Shown here one piece after another: positions 18,945 to 27,875 of a stretch of 64,000 nt of DNA (its first letter is position 1; each line of letters starts with the position of its first letter). The stretch is taken from assembly GCF_012271785.1 (NCBI RefSeq), contig NZ_JAAWVT010000001.1, forward strand, positions 1 through 64,000. The letters are read 5' to 3'. The translations under genes were made by a program, and so were the position numbers. The notes beneath the pieces were generated by a model that ran no database searches, was not told the DNA's origin, and was given only the letters and a program-made list of their open reading frames with translations. Source of the DNA: Paeniglutamicibacter terrestris (GTDB taxonomy: Bacteria > Actinomycetota > Actinomycetes > Actinomycetales > Micrococcaceae).

Positions 18945-20642
18945 CTAGTCCTCTTCGGGCCAGACTAGGGCATTGATTTGTTCACTGATCTGCGCATGCA
19001 TGGGGCGCAATCCATCGCGCGAAACGGGAACCTCGATAATGCGCCGGGTACCGCGTTCCTGCAAAATTGCGCGCAGTTCCTCCACTGTTCGAGCGACACA
19101 GTAGTCCCAACCATAGGCAGCCGCGAGGGGCTGGATACCGACCTGATGTGGGGTGGCAAAGAGGCGCTCGACAGTATTTGCGTAGCGACCGGAAGCTTCA
19201 ATGGCACCATGCTCCAGCGTCGAGAAGATCGCGCCACCACCATCGTTAAGGACCACCACGTCCATCTCGGGTTCCGGCTCCCCCGCACCCAACAACAATC
19301 CGCCCACATCATGCAGGAAAGTCACGTCACCGAGAACCACCGTGGTCTTTTGTCTTGCGCTCGCCTGAGCGATGCCCGTCGCGGTGGACACGGTTCCATC
19401 AATGCCAGCCAGTCCCCTATTTGCAAACACCCGCGCGGTGGGAAACGCCGCGGGTTCTGCGCAGAGATCCGCATCCCGAATGATGTTTGAGGAACCGACC
19501 ACCAGGTTGCCCCTTGTTGTAGCCCAGATTTCGCGGGCCAGCACCGGACCGTTTAGTGTTCCGCTGCCGTCGATCGAGGCCGCAACGATCTCAGCTGCCT
19601 GCGTCCCCAGCTGTTGCCAGGCCGCTAGCCAACCGGCGGGGGGACGCCCGGCGAAGGCCACCAAAGCGGCCGCATCAGCGATCAGTTCCTCGCGTCGGCG
19701 GCCCGCTTCAAACCAAGGAGCCGGGGCCGGATGCCAGAGCGCGGTCTTAATCGTCGGATCAGCCAGTAGCTTGGCCACCGGTCGGGTCAGTGTCGGCCTT
19801 CCGAAGAGCACCACTTTCTGGATGCGGGCACCGTGGGATGCCAATAGCGTGCGGTACGGGCCGATGGCGCGGGAACCAAATCGTGCGTTCGAGCTGGGCT
19901 CGGCAAATAGCGGAAGACCCAGCGCCTGAGCAAAGTCAGCAGCGTCGGCGTCGGCCCCATGCCCGGCCACCACGACTGTCCGTTGCGTCAGGCTCGCGCC
20001 ACTAGTATTCCAACTCACCGTTGAGGCAACCGGACGTGGGTGGGGCGGAGACACGATGTTTGCCCCGAACTGGGGAAGAGATTCGTGATCCCCTGGAATC
20101 AGTGGATCTCGGAAAGCCACGTTGAGCTGAACCGGGCCCGCCGACACAGTTGCCGTCCCACGTGCCGCGGACAGTGCCCGCCCGATACTTGCGACGGGGT
20201 CTTGCCCCGCATGAATGTTTTCGGCACTACGCACGTGATGACCAAAAAGGTTAATCTGATTTGTGGTCTGGTTTGCTCCGGTCCCGTGCAGTTCCTCCGG
20301 CCGGTCAGCGGACAGCACCACCAGCGGAACACCCGAGTGGTTAGCCTCCATCACGGCAGGCAGCAGCTCCCCCACCGCTGTTCCAGATGTTGTCACGATG
20401 GCCGCGGGCAACCTGCTGGCCTCGGAGAGACCCAGCGCGGTAAAGCCTGCCACCCGCTCATCAATACGAACGTGCAACCGGATGCTTCCCGTGGCTTCGG
20501 CCTCGGCCAGCGCGTAGGCCAACGGTGCGCTGCGTGATCCGGGGCAGATCACCACATCGCGGACCCCGTGGGTCTGCAGTGCGGCAATGAAGAGGCGGGC
20601 AACTTCCATGGACGAAAGTTCGGGAACGGAATTCGAGGGCAT
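18945..20642 (-). CDS. menD: SEPHCHC synthase
   Basis: 2-succinyl-5-enolpyruvyl-6-hydroxy-3-cyclohexene-1-carboxylate synthase, about 565 residues. This thiamine diphosphate enzyme joins isochorismate and 2-oxoglutarate in menaquinone synthesis. Visible motifs are VVICPGSRSAPLAYALAE, TSGTAVGELLPAVMEA, the Asn-rich NQTTNQINLFG, ANRGLAGIDGTVSTATG and GDVTFLHDVGGLL. I chose the ATG at 20642, preceded by AGGATGG, over one three codons upstream. The end converges on the galactosidase gene. The other men genes in the window lie on both sides. Confidence 0.92.
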   Translation of the reverse strand: MPSNSVPELSSMEVARLFIAALQTHGVRDVVICPGSRSAPLAYALAEAEATGSIRLHVRIDERVAGFTALGLSEASRLPAAIVTTSGTAVGELLPAVMEANHSGVPLVVLSADRPEELHGTGANQTTNQINLFGHHVRSAENIHAGQDPVASIGRALSAARGTATVSAGPVQLNVAFRDPLIPGDHESLPQFGANIVSPPHPRPVASTVSWNTSGASLTQRTVVVAGHGADADAADFAQALGLPLFAEPSSNARFGSRAIGPYRTLLASHGARIQKVVLFGRPTLTRPVAKLLADPTIKTALWHPAPAPWFEAGRRREELIADAAALVAFAGRPPAGWLAAWQQLGTQAAEIVAASIDGSGTLNGPVLAREIWATTRGNLVVGSSNIIRDADLCAEPAAFPTARVFANRGLAGIDGTVSTATGIAQASARQKTTVVLGDVTFLHDVGGLLLGAGEPEPEMDVVVLNDGGGAIFSTLEHGAIEASGRYANTVERLFATPHQVGIQPLAAAYGWDYCVARTVEELRAILQERGTRRIIEVPVSRDGLRPMHAQISEQINALVWPEED

Positions 20643-20688
20643 GAGTACCATCCTAATTCCGTCCCCGACCAGAACCGTTTTCCGACTA

Positions 20689-20958
20689 TTAGGAGATGAC
20701 TATGTAGCGGGTGACCAGATTGGTCGCGAAATGACTCTGAGTCACCGGGTCATCGTCTACCAAAAACTCTTCCACATAGTTCGTCAGTCGCCCGGACTGT
20801 GGGTTGAACATCAGCATGGTTCGATATCTTCCGCCCTCGTCGGTTGTTTCCACACCAAAGGCGACCTCTTCCCTGTCCCATCGATCGGTGGCGAGCCCGA
20901 TGACCTTCAGGAAACCCTGAGTTCCTGACAAGGAAAGACCAAGAAGCTTCCGAGGCAT
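20689..20958 (-). pseudogene. Possible gene remnant downstream of phoX
   Basis: An 89-codon open frame, MPRKLLGLSLSGTQGFLKVI... to ...NLVTRYIVIS, with the look of the C-terminal end of a larger protein: regular strands (GRYRTMLMFNPQSGRL), no signal and no clear start region. It begins three bases after the phoX terminator on the same strand and has no room for its own promoter. I read it as a 5'-truncated fragment. A genuine small gene of unknown function cannot be excluded. Confidence 0.4.
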
Positions 20959-20960
20959 GC

Positions 20961-21012
20961 AAAAGGGCCCCCGGCGGCAACGATTTGAAAACCGTTGCGG
21001 CCGAAGGCCCTT
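20961..21012 (-). terminator. Rho-independent terminator of phoX
   Basis: On the minus strand GGGCC-CGGC-CGCAACG pairs with CGTTGC-GCCG-GGCCC across a loop of about ten bases, followed by TTTTGC. It lies 23 bases after the phoX stop. Confidence 0.85.
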
Positions 21013-21034
21013 GCTCGCGTGGTGCTGGTGCGGG

Positions 21035-23110
21035 CTACTTCTTAGGACCGTGTCCCTTGGCCTTGGTGAAGACCTGGATGACTGACGGACGAGGACCGTA
21101 GACATCGCCACGCTTGGCCTTGGACGGGTTCATGACGTAGTCGGGGAAGAACGAGGTCGGTTCCTGGAAGGTGCCGCCCTCGCCGGGGTGCTGCACCGAA
21201 ACGAAGACCGAACCGTCACGATCATGAATCAGCGGACCGCAAGTTTCTGCGCCGGCCGGAACCGCGAGGAACTGTTCTACCTTGCCGCGCTGGGAACCGG
21301 TGAGCGTGACCTTGTGCAGGGCATCGCAGTAACCGATCGTGCCGGGCTGGCCATCGGTGGAGATCCACAGGTTGCCCTTGGAGTCGAACGCGAGGTTATC
21401 CGGGCAAGAAATTGGCGAGACCTTGTCCTTCGGGAAGCCGGAGAAGTAGGTGCTCGCATCTTTGGTCGGGTCCCCGGCGACCAACAGGATGTTCCAGTTG
21501 AAGCTGGTAGCTGTCGCGTTGTTATTCCGCTCGGTAAGTTCAATGACGTGGCCATCGCGGTTCTTGGTCCGCGGGTTGGCTTCGTCGACGGTGGCCTTAC
21601 CGGTGGTGTTGCGCTGAGTGTTGTTGGTCAGCGCAATGTAGAGCTTTCCGGTAACGGGGCTGGGCTCAACGTCCTCGGGACGGTCCATCTTGGTGGCACC
21701 GACCTTGTCGCCTGCCAAACGGGTGTAGACGAGAACTTCTTCCAGGCTCATGCCCGGGACCATGGATTCGCCATCGAGGGTCAGCGGGATCCAGGTGCCG
21801 GTTCCGTCGAAGGAACCATCGGCTGGAACGGTAGCCGCCCCATCGATTTCGGCAACCGGCGAGTTACCAGCGAACTTTGCCACGTATAGGTCACCGGCGG
21901 AGAGCAGTCTCATGTTGTGCCTGCGGTCACCGCGGCGGTACTTATCCTTCGAGATGAACTTGTACACGTAGTCAAAGCGCTCGTCATCGCCCGAGTAAGC
22001 CACGACGCGTCCATCATCAGCGATCCGAACGTTGGCGCCTTCGTGCTTGAAGCGTCCCAGCGCGGTGTGCTTGACGGGTGTGGAGTTGGGGTTCTGCGGG
22101 TCAATTTCCACGATCCAACCAAAGCGGTTGATTTCATTCTCGTAGCCGGGGTTACGGGCGGAGAAACGCGGATCAACGTCTTCCCAACGGCGTTCGGTAG
22201 CAGCATCGGCGATGCCATAGCGAGCATCTGAGGCTGATCCCTGGCCGCGGAAGTACTGGTTGAAGTTCTCTTCGCCGGAGAGCACGGTGCCCCACGGGGT
22301 GGTGCCACCGGCACAGTTATTCAACGTTCCCAGAACTGTGCGACCGGTAGGGTCGGCAACCGTCTTGAGCAGTTCGGAGCCCGCGGCCGGTCCATCCACG
22401 GTGAAGGGGGTCGTGGCGGTGATGCGGCGGTTGCGTTCGGCGCCACGGACGTACTCCCAAGGGGTGCCGCTCTTGACCCGCTTGACCTCAACAATGGAGA
22501 AGCCATGAGCTTCCATAGCGATCTTCGCGGCCTCGGTCTTATTGGCCTCGAACCATACGGAGTCAAACATCAAATCTTCGTTGGTGTACTCGTGGTTGGC
22601 CACCAAGAGACCGGAGCGTCCCGAGTACTTGTCCACGATGATGTTCAGGTAGTCATTGTTGTAACCGAACTGACCGGCCTGACGCTTTGCGCTCTGCTTG
22701 GTGATATCGAAAGCAGCGGTGTTGTTGAAGAGCGGATCGCCCCAGCGGATGATCGGTGCCCAGTCGTAACCCTCGGGCACAGTCACAGCATCAACGGTGC
22801 GCGGAACCGGAGCGATGGCCTTGAAGGCGAGCTTCCCGCCACCCTGTGGTGCAACGATGGTGTCGGCGGTGGCATTCGAAGCTCCGATGCTTTGGCCCCC
22901 AACGACCAAAGCTGCAGAGGCTGCGGCACCGAGGCCGAGAATGGAACGACGGCTCAAAGCTCCATCAGCGATGTCACGGAAGTAGCCATTGGAGCTGGTG
23001 TTACAAACATCCTTGGCACAAGCGTCTCCACACTTGAAATGGCAAGTTGCCGCGTCGCGGTTACCGCGGGTGTGGCCAAGCATGGGAAGGAAAGTACGTA
23101 TCGGGCTCAT
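21035..23110 (-). CDS. phoX: PhoX-family alkaline phosphatase
   Basis: 691-residue PhoX (DUF839) protein. The long N-terminus is typical: MSPIRTFLPMLGHTRGNRDA, then a Cys-rich stretch, then the Tat motif ALSRRSILGLGAAASAALVVGG (RR at 54-55), so it is exported folded. PhoX enzymes release phosphate from many phosphomonoesters using calcium and iron. Conserved blocks such as RPEDVEPSPVTGKLYIALTNN and SCPDNLAFDSKGNLWISTDGQ are present. It is a single-gene unit with its own terminator, and a possible PHO box lies 86 bases upstream. Confidence 0.92.
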   Translation of the reverse strand: MSPIRTFLPMLGHTRGNRDAATCHFKCGDACAKDVCNTSSNGYFRDIADGALSRRSILGLGAAASAALVVGGQSIGASNATADTIVAPQGGGKLAFKAIAPVPRTVDAVTVPEGYDWAPIIRWGDPLFNNTAAFDITKQSAKRQAGQFGYNNDYLNIIVDKYSGRSGLLVANHEYTNEDLMFDSVWFEANKTEAAKIAMEAHGFSIVEVKRVKSGTPWEYVRGAERNRRITATTPFTVDGPAAGSELLKTVADPTGRTVLGTLNNCAGGTTPWGTVLSGEENFNQYFRGQGSASDARYGIADAATERRWEDVDPRFSARNPGYENEINRFGWIVEIDPQNPNSTPVKHTALGRFKHEGANVRIADDGRVVAYSGDDERFDYVYKFISKDKYRRGDRRHNMRLLSAGDLYVAKFAGNSPVAEIDGAATVPADGSFDGTGTWIPLTLDGESMVPGMSLEEVLVYTRLAGDKVGATKMDRPEDVEPSPVTGKLYIALTNNTQRNTTGKATVDEANPRTKNRDGHVIELTERNNNATATSFNWNILLVAGDPTKDASTYFSGFPKDKVSPISCPDNLAFDSKGNLWISTDGQPGTIGYCDALHKVTLTGSQRGKVEQFLAVPAGAETCGPLIHDRDGSVFVSVQHPGEGGTFQEPTSFFPDYVMNPSKAKRGDVYGPRPSVIQVFTKAKGHGPKK

Positions 23111-23195
23111 GGTTTTCTCCGTACAAAACTAGCGAATGATTCGGTGGATGACCTCGGTCATTAGCCTTTCAGCGCACGGTGATCAAACGGCCGCC

Positions 23196-23217
23196 GTCAG
23201 GTAAACGAACGGTGGAC
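23196..23217 (-). promoter_or_regulatory. Candidate PHO box upstream of phoX
   Basis: On the minus strand two adjacent 11-base units, GTCCACCGTTC and GTTTACCTGAC. They resemble the direct-repeat units (GTTCACC-type) bound by actinobacterial PhoP. Position and target gene fit, but the units are imperfect. Confidence 0.45.
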
Positions 23218-23275
23218 GAAAGGTGTTAAGCCGTTCAAAATCACCGGATCGTGACGGATATCTCGCCTTCTTCGA

Positions 23276-24274
23276 CTACTGTTCTGTGCCGAGTAATTCC
23301 CCATAACATTCGACAAGTCGTGCCCGCCACCAGGCACTGCGTTCAGAACTCACCGCATGGCGACGCAAAAGCTGGGGGTCAGCGACGATTTGGCGCAATT
23401 GCAGGGCTCCGTTGACCGCGACAAACCTGTCGGTGGTGACGTCGGAGGTAAATAGCGATCCGGTGGCCAGCCCACAAGCGTAGGGCAGCTCGGGCAATGC
23501 GGCGGCCAGGGCTGCACCCTGGCGCAGCCCGATCGAGGTATCTAAGGCCGAGGAGACCACGGCAGGTAGACCTGCATCGGCAACGATCTGCAGGGCCCGA
23601 CGCACTCCGCCCAACGGTTGAGCCTTGATGATAATCAGATCAGCAGCTCCGGCTCGGGCCACTGCCAACGGGTCAGATTCCTTACGCACCGATTCGTCGG
23701 CAGCGATCAGCACACCCAGCCCGCGTCGGGCCACCTCTTCGCGAACTCGGGCCAAGCCCTCGATGCTGGCCACCGGCTGCTCGGCATATTGCAGCCCGAA
23801 CCCGGCCAGCGCTTCCAAGGCAGCCATGGCCTCTTGGTGATTCCATCCGGCATTGGCATCAATGCGGATTGCAGCATCCGGCAGCAGCCTGCGAACTTCT
23901 GCCACGCGGGCCACATCTTGGGCCAGGTCCTGACCTTGTTCCGCGACCTTCACCTTGACGGTATGAGTTGCGTCGTAGGCGGCCAGAACACTCTCCACCT
24001 GATCTTGACCCACAGCGGGCAGTGTTGCGTTGACTGGGACTTCATCGCGCACGGGGTGGGGGTAGCCGTCCCAGGCCGCTTCGATAGCTGCCCGCAGCCA
24101 TGAGGACGCTTCGTTGCTTCCATACTCCAAGAAGGGCGAGAACTCTCCCCAGCCAGCCGGCCCCTGGAACAACAGCGCCTCACGGTGGCGGACTCCACGG
24201 AATTGCACGCGCATGGGTAGTGACACCACGTGAGAGGCGTTAACGAGTTCTTCAAGATCGGGCAGCTCAGTCAT
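23276..24274 (-). CDS. menC: o-Succinylbenzoate synthase
   Basis: 332-residue enolase-superfamily enzyme that dehydrates SHCHC to o-succinylbenzoate in menaquinone synthesis. The catalytic set is visible: KVKV (about K107/K109), metal ligands in RIDANAGWN (D139), YAEQPV (E165) and AADESVRK (D193), and the second Lys in IIIKAQPLGG (K217). It lies downstream of the SRPBCC/ArsR pair and upstream of phoX on the same strand, but probably has its own promoter. Confidence 0.92.
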   Translation of the reverse strand: MTELPDLEELVNASHVVSLPMRVQFRGVRHREALLFQGPAGWGEFSPFLEYGSNEASSWLRAAIEAAWDGYPHPVRDEVPVNATLPAVGQDQVESVLAAYDATHTVKVKVAEQGQDLAQDVARVAEVRRLLPDAAIRIDANAGWNHQEAMAALEALAGFGLQYAEQPVASIEGLARVREEVARRGLGVLIAADESVRKESDPLAVARAGAADLIIIKAQPLGGVRRALQIVADAGLPAVVSSALDTSIGLRQGAALAAALPELPYACGLATGSLFTSDVTTDRFVAVNGALQLRQIVADPQLLRRHAVSSERSAWWRARLVECYGELLGTEQ

Positions 24275-24340
24275 GCTTTCCAGCCTACCGGCGCATGTGG
24301 CGATGCTGTTGATACTGCCGGCGCAACGATCCGCGGCAAA

Positions 24341-25021
24341 TTAGTAGGCAGCGTTGATGGCCAATTGCCAGGCTTCGGTGTTGGCCTCGGCGTCGGCTCC
24401 ATTAGCAAAATCGTGAACCGTCAGCCCGACGACTCCGCCAAAGGCATTGCGTCCAAAGATCCGCACCATCATATTCTCGGTGCGAAGTCCCACGAAGTTC
24501 TGATTGCGAAAATCGACGGTGACAGGTGCCGCGTCGCGACCGGGTAGAGCGAGCACCAATTCGGTGCCGAGAGGTGAATCCTTGATGCCGAGGGCATCGA
24601 GGAATTTCTGCAATGCTCCTGCGGCCTTGGAGGCTTCGGGACCCTGAACATCACTGAACGCCGCGTCCTTGCCGTCGAAGTGAGTCAGGTACTCACCCAG
24701 TGTGTGGAGGTAGAAGACGGTGTGCTTGGAGGCGCCATCGTACTGGTTGTCCCAGTCATCAACGAAGATCCCGGAGTGCACATAGCGGACGGCTGTACCG
24801 TTTTCTCCGGGTGTTAGCACGTGCTCGAGTTGGTTGAACCAGCCGTCCGGTCCGTCCATTCGCGTTACCAGATGGGTGGGGTACTCCTCGAGGGTTCTGA
24901 CAGATGGCCATTGATCGGTGGGGAACATCCACGCTGCGGTGCCTGTTGTCACCGCTTCCCAGATTCGCTCCGGGGTGCTGTCAATGGAGAGTTCCTCAAC
25001 AATTTCGAATTCTTTGCTCAT
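24341..25021 (-). CDS. SRPBCC (AHSA1-like) domain protein
   Basis: 226-residue cytoplasmic START-like protein. The beginning FEIVEELSIDSTPERIWEAVTTGTAAWMFP is the usual SRPBCC/AHSA1 opening, and the fold forms a hydrophobic cavity. Its ligand and role are unknown. It overlaps by four bases the upstream ArsR-type regulator gene (25018-25021). ArsR-SRPBCC pairs of this kind are common in actinobacteria, and the regulator presumably controls its own operon. Confidence 0.8.
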   Translation of the reverse strand: MSKEFEIVEELSIDSTPERIWEAVTTGTAAWMFPTDQWPSVRTLEEYPTHLVTRMDGPDGWFNQLEHVLTPGENGTAVRYVHSGIFVDDWDNQYDGASKHTVFYLHTLGEYLTHFDGKDAAFSDVQGPEASKAAGALQKFLDALGIKDSPLGTELVLALPGRDAAPVTVDFRNQNFVGLRTENMMVRIFGRNAFGGVVGLTVHDFANGADAEANTEAWQLAINAAY

Positions 25022-25608
25022 GGTGTGTGCTCCTTCAGGGTGGGGTGGAGGGAAACGACCAGACGGTGTGCGCGCCCGGTGTTCTGGGTGGTGTTGTGAT
25101 ATTTTGCGGCGAGGCTGGCGACGGAAGCACCGAGCTCCCGAGCAAATTCCGCCCGGTCTCTGGCGGTGGCGAAATCTATCTCGGCGTCGATGGCAAAGGT
25201 GCCAAACTCCTTTCCCACCTTGCGTGCGCCCAGCAGCAGGGTTCCCACCTCGCGGATCGTTCTGGCTGCCAGGGCGAGCAGCCAGCTGGCCGAGGCTTCG
25301 TTTCTCAGCCCGGGGGCGGACGGGCTCAGCACATCGATACTCTGCGGGGAAATCACGTAGGCCGTGGCCGTGGCCTGCATGAGTCTTTCGGTCATGATCC
25401 CTTTGGACCGCAGCTCAACCACCTCTACCAAGCCCACCTCTAGCATCTGGTTCAGATGATAGGTGATTTTCTGGCGAGGAATCTCCAAGCGGGCAGCAAG
25501 CATGCTTGCCGAGGCGGGGTCCGCGAGTTCAATCAGCAGTCGTTGGCGCATAGGGTCCAACGCCGCGGATGCAGCTCTGGGATTCGTTAGTACTTCGAGG
25601 TCGAACAT
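25018..25608 (-). CDS. ArsR-family (winged-helix) transcriptional regulator
   Basis: 196-residue regulator. The winged-helix region is at the N-terminus: NPRAASAALDPMRQRLLIELADPASASMLAARLEIPRQKITYHLNQMLEVGLV (about 9-60). No cysteine metal site is apparent, so it is probably not a classic metal sensor. The C-terminal half (about 100-196) is helical and of unknown ligand. Its gene comes first in an operon with the SRPBCC gene, with overlapping stop and start. A perfect 18-bp palindrome lies 16 bases before its start codon. Confidence 0.82.
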   Translation of the reverse strand: MFDLEVLTNPRAASAALDPMRQRLLIELADPASASMLAARLEIPRQKITYHLNQMLEVGLVEVVELRSKGIMTERLMQATATAYVISPQSIDVLSPSAPGLRNEASASWLLALAARTIREVGTLLLGARKVGKEFGTFAIDAEIDFATARDRAEFARELGASVASLAAKYHNTTQNTGRAHRLVVSLHPTLKEHTP

Positions 25609-25624
25609 GAGTCCAGAATTCCAC

Positions 25625-25642
25625 TGACAAATATATTTGTCA
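25625..25642. promoter_or_regulatory. Perfect palindrome, probable operator of the ArsR/SRPBCC operon
   Basis: TGACAAATATATTTGTCA, an AT-rich perfect inverted repeat in a GC-rich setting, 16 bases upstream of the ArsR-type start. The size and AT-rich centre are typical of ArsR-family operators. Autoregulation is inferred. Confidence 0.7.
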
Positions 25643-25764
25643 AGAGTCCTAAGAATCGTCGAACTGCCCTATTGGCTGCGGAGTACAGAGGCGAAAAACA
25701 CCAATCGTTCGGGTGGGATAAGCGCCACGTTTCATGCCGTTGAAGCCGCATATATGACACCCTG

Positions 25765-26682
25765 ATGGCAATGAGATCATCCATTTCACCTCCCCCAACG
25801 GCCTCCGCAGGCCGCGCGTTGTTCCTGTGGTGTGGCGCATTAGTGCTAGTTGCTGCTGCCTTTGGGGTGACCTTCGAGTTTTTTGTCCGCACCAAACTCG
25901 GGCAATGGATCGATGAAGCAGCATTGCTAGGCGGGCAAGCATTCCTCGCCGCTGACAAGCCTCGCGCCTCGGCGCTGGCCTTCCTGGACCATATGCCAGC
26001 TGTTTCGGCATTGCTCGCGGGAGGCTTCGTCCTCATCGCGCTCATCCGCCGCCGGGATTTCTTGCGCCCGGGTGTGGCCCTCATGATGATGCTTGGTGCC
26101 ACCGGATCCACGCAGCTGCTCAAGCACGTGTTGTTGGAGCGCCCGGATTTGAACATCTCCGCGGCTTCCGTGAATTCCTTCCCCTCGGGGCACACCACCT
26201 TTGCCGCCGCCTCGATGGCAGCGATCTTCATTGTTAGCCCTCTGGCACACCGATCCTGGGTGGCGTTGCTGGGCTGGATTTATGCGGCAATCGCTGGAGC
26301 GTCGACATTGGTCTTGGGTTGGCATCGTCCAAGTGACGTGATTGCTGCCTACCTCGTGGTGGCTTGGTGGTGCATGGTCGCGGGCCTGTTCCTACATCGT
26401 CTCCATGGAAAACCCGAGGCACCGCGAGACGCCGAACGGATCATTCCATCAGCAGCAGGTCGCCTGCTGTTGTTTGCGGGCGTGGCTGGCGCCCTCGTGG
26501 TCTTGTTGTTCTTGTGTGCCGCACTATCGATGCCGCACCCCGCCATCGGGACGCTTGGATCCGTCCAGCTGCTATTTTTCCTTGTCGTGGGTCTTGCCTT
26601 GATTCTGGGTTCAGCCATGCTGGTGGGCATGTTGGTCCATGGGATATTTAATCGTTACGGCGCACCCATTCGTTTCCGGTAG
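25765..26682 (+). CDS. PAP2-family membrane phosphatase
   Basis: 305-residue integral membrane protein with about six or seven segments. The three PAP2 motifs are in order: KHVLLERP (K120 to P127), FPSGHTT (139-145) and LGWHRPSD (H187, D191). In motif three the usual first Arg is less clear. Such enzymes dephosphorylate phosphatidate, undecaprenyl diphosphate or related lipids at the outer face of the membrane. The C-terminal third is an extra hydrophobic region beyond the core. Its 3' end overlaps the convergent MFS gene by 28 bases. Confidence 0.85.
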   Translation: MAMRSSISPPPTASAGRALFLWCGALVLVAAAFGVTFEFFVRTKLGQWIDEAALLGGQAFLAADKPRASALAFLDHMPAVSALLAGGFVLIALIRRRDFLRPGVALMMMLGATGSTQLLKHVLLERPDLNISAASVNSFPSGHTTFAAASMAAIFIVSPLAHRSWVALLGWIYAAIAGASTLVLGWHRPSDVIAAYLVVAWWCMVAGLFLHRLHGKPEAPRDAERIIPSAAGRLLLFAGVAGALVVLLFLCAALSMPHPAIGTLGSVQLLFFLVVGLALILGSAMLVGMLVHGIFNRYGAPIRFR

Positions 26683-27854
26683 GTCCGAGGAATGAAGTAG
26701 GCAAAGATTCCGGCACCCGTGAGCGAGACAGCACCCACTGCCACAGCTCCGGTGCCCAGGGTAGCAACGGCGACAAATGCCGCAAGTACCACCGGCCCTG
26801 CCATGGCACCGGTGTCAGACATCAGCCGCCACAGACCCAAGAACTTGGCTCGTCCCGAAATCGGCGAATAGTCTGCGCCAAGCGTCATGACAATTCCGGA
26901 ACCAATGCCATTGCCGAATCCCAACAACATCGCCACGGCCATCATCGTCGGTACGCTGTGTGTCAGCGGCAGTAAGAACAGTGCCACAGCCATCACTGCC
27001 ATGCACGGCACCGCGACCCAGACGCGACCGCGCTTATCCATGACCTTGCCCGCTGGATAGAAGATGAGCATATCGATGGCACCAGAGACACCGTAGATCA
27101 GGGAAATGGTGGCAGCATCTAAGCCGATATTTTCTCCCCACAACGGCAGCACAACCTGACGGGTGGCCCGCACCGCGGAGATGCACACAACGCCCAAACC
27201 GATTCCCAACAAGATCCGCCATTGATCCTTGGCGATCGAGACCATCGATCCACCGGATCGTGTTTGCCCAACCTCCACCGCGGCCCGCGACTCCAAGTCC
27301 GGAATTCGCAGGCAGACCACCGCGGCGATCGCCATGGCTGCCATGGCCACCCAAAATGCACCGGCGATGCCCAACCATTTCATGGCCAGGGTAGCGGCAA
27401 AGGGTCCGATGAAGACACCAATGCGCATCACTCCGCCCAATGTCGACATCGCCCGCGCCCGAAATTCTAGGGGCACTGCCTCGGCCAAATAGGACTGTCG
27501 AGCTAGGTTGAAGACGGCCCCGGCCATGCCAATCATCGTGACGCCGACGGAAAACACCGCCAAGTTTGAGGGCAGAATGCCCAGCCCCATGCCCAGCGCA
27601 GCCCACCCGGAGGCAACCACCATCGACAGTCGCTCACCGATCTTCGTCGTGAGCATCGCGGCTGGAACATTGGAAATCAACGAACCAACGCCAACCAGAG
27701 TCACAATAAGTGCCGCGGTGGCCAAGTCGGCACCGCGTTCCAGGGCCGAGAGAGCGATGATCGGCGTTACGGCGCCCAGCCCCAAGCCGTAGAGGAGCGA
27801 CGGGGAATACACCTTCACAGCGATCCGACGCAGGCTGAAGGGTTGTTCGCTCAT
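26655..27854 (-). CDS. MFS transporter
   Basis: 399-residue major facilitator with about twelve segments. Two related halves are separated near residues 190-215 by a polar loop (LESRAAVEVGQTRSGGS). The start PSLLYGLGLGAVTPIIALSALERGADLATAALIVTL is usual for drug/metabolite exporters of the DHA1 type. Substrate unknown. It overlaps PAP2 at the 3' end. The hydrolase gene upstream ends 21 bases before this start, so the two may be cotranscribed. Confidence 0.82.
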   Translation of the reverse strand: MSEQPFSLRRIAVKVYSPSLLYGLGLGAVTPIIALSALERGADLATAALIVTLVGVGSLISNVPAAMLTTKIGERLSMVVASGWAALGMGLGILPSNLAVFSVGVTMIGMAGAVFNLARQSYLAEAVPLEFRARAMSTLGGVMRIGVFIGPFAATLAMKWLGIAGAFWVAMAAMAIAAVVCLRIPDLESRAAVEVGQTRSGGSMVSIAKDQWRILLGIGLGVVCISAVRATRQVVLPLWGENIGLDAATISLIYGVSGAIDMLIFYPAGKVMDKRGRVWVAVPCMAVMAVALFLLPLTHSVPTMMAVAMLLGFGNGIGSGIVMTLGADYSPISGRAKFLGLWRLMSDTGAMAGPVVLAAFVAVATLGTGAVAVGAVSLTGAGIFAYFIPRTYRKRMGAP

Positions 27855-27875
27855 GCCTTCATCCTACGCAACAGG

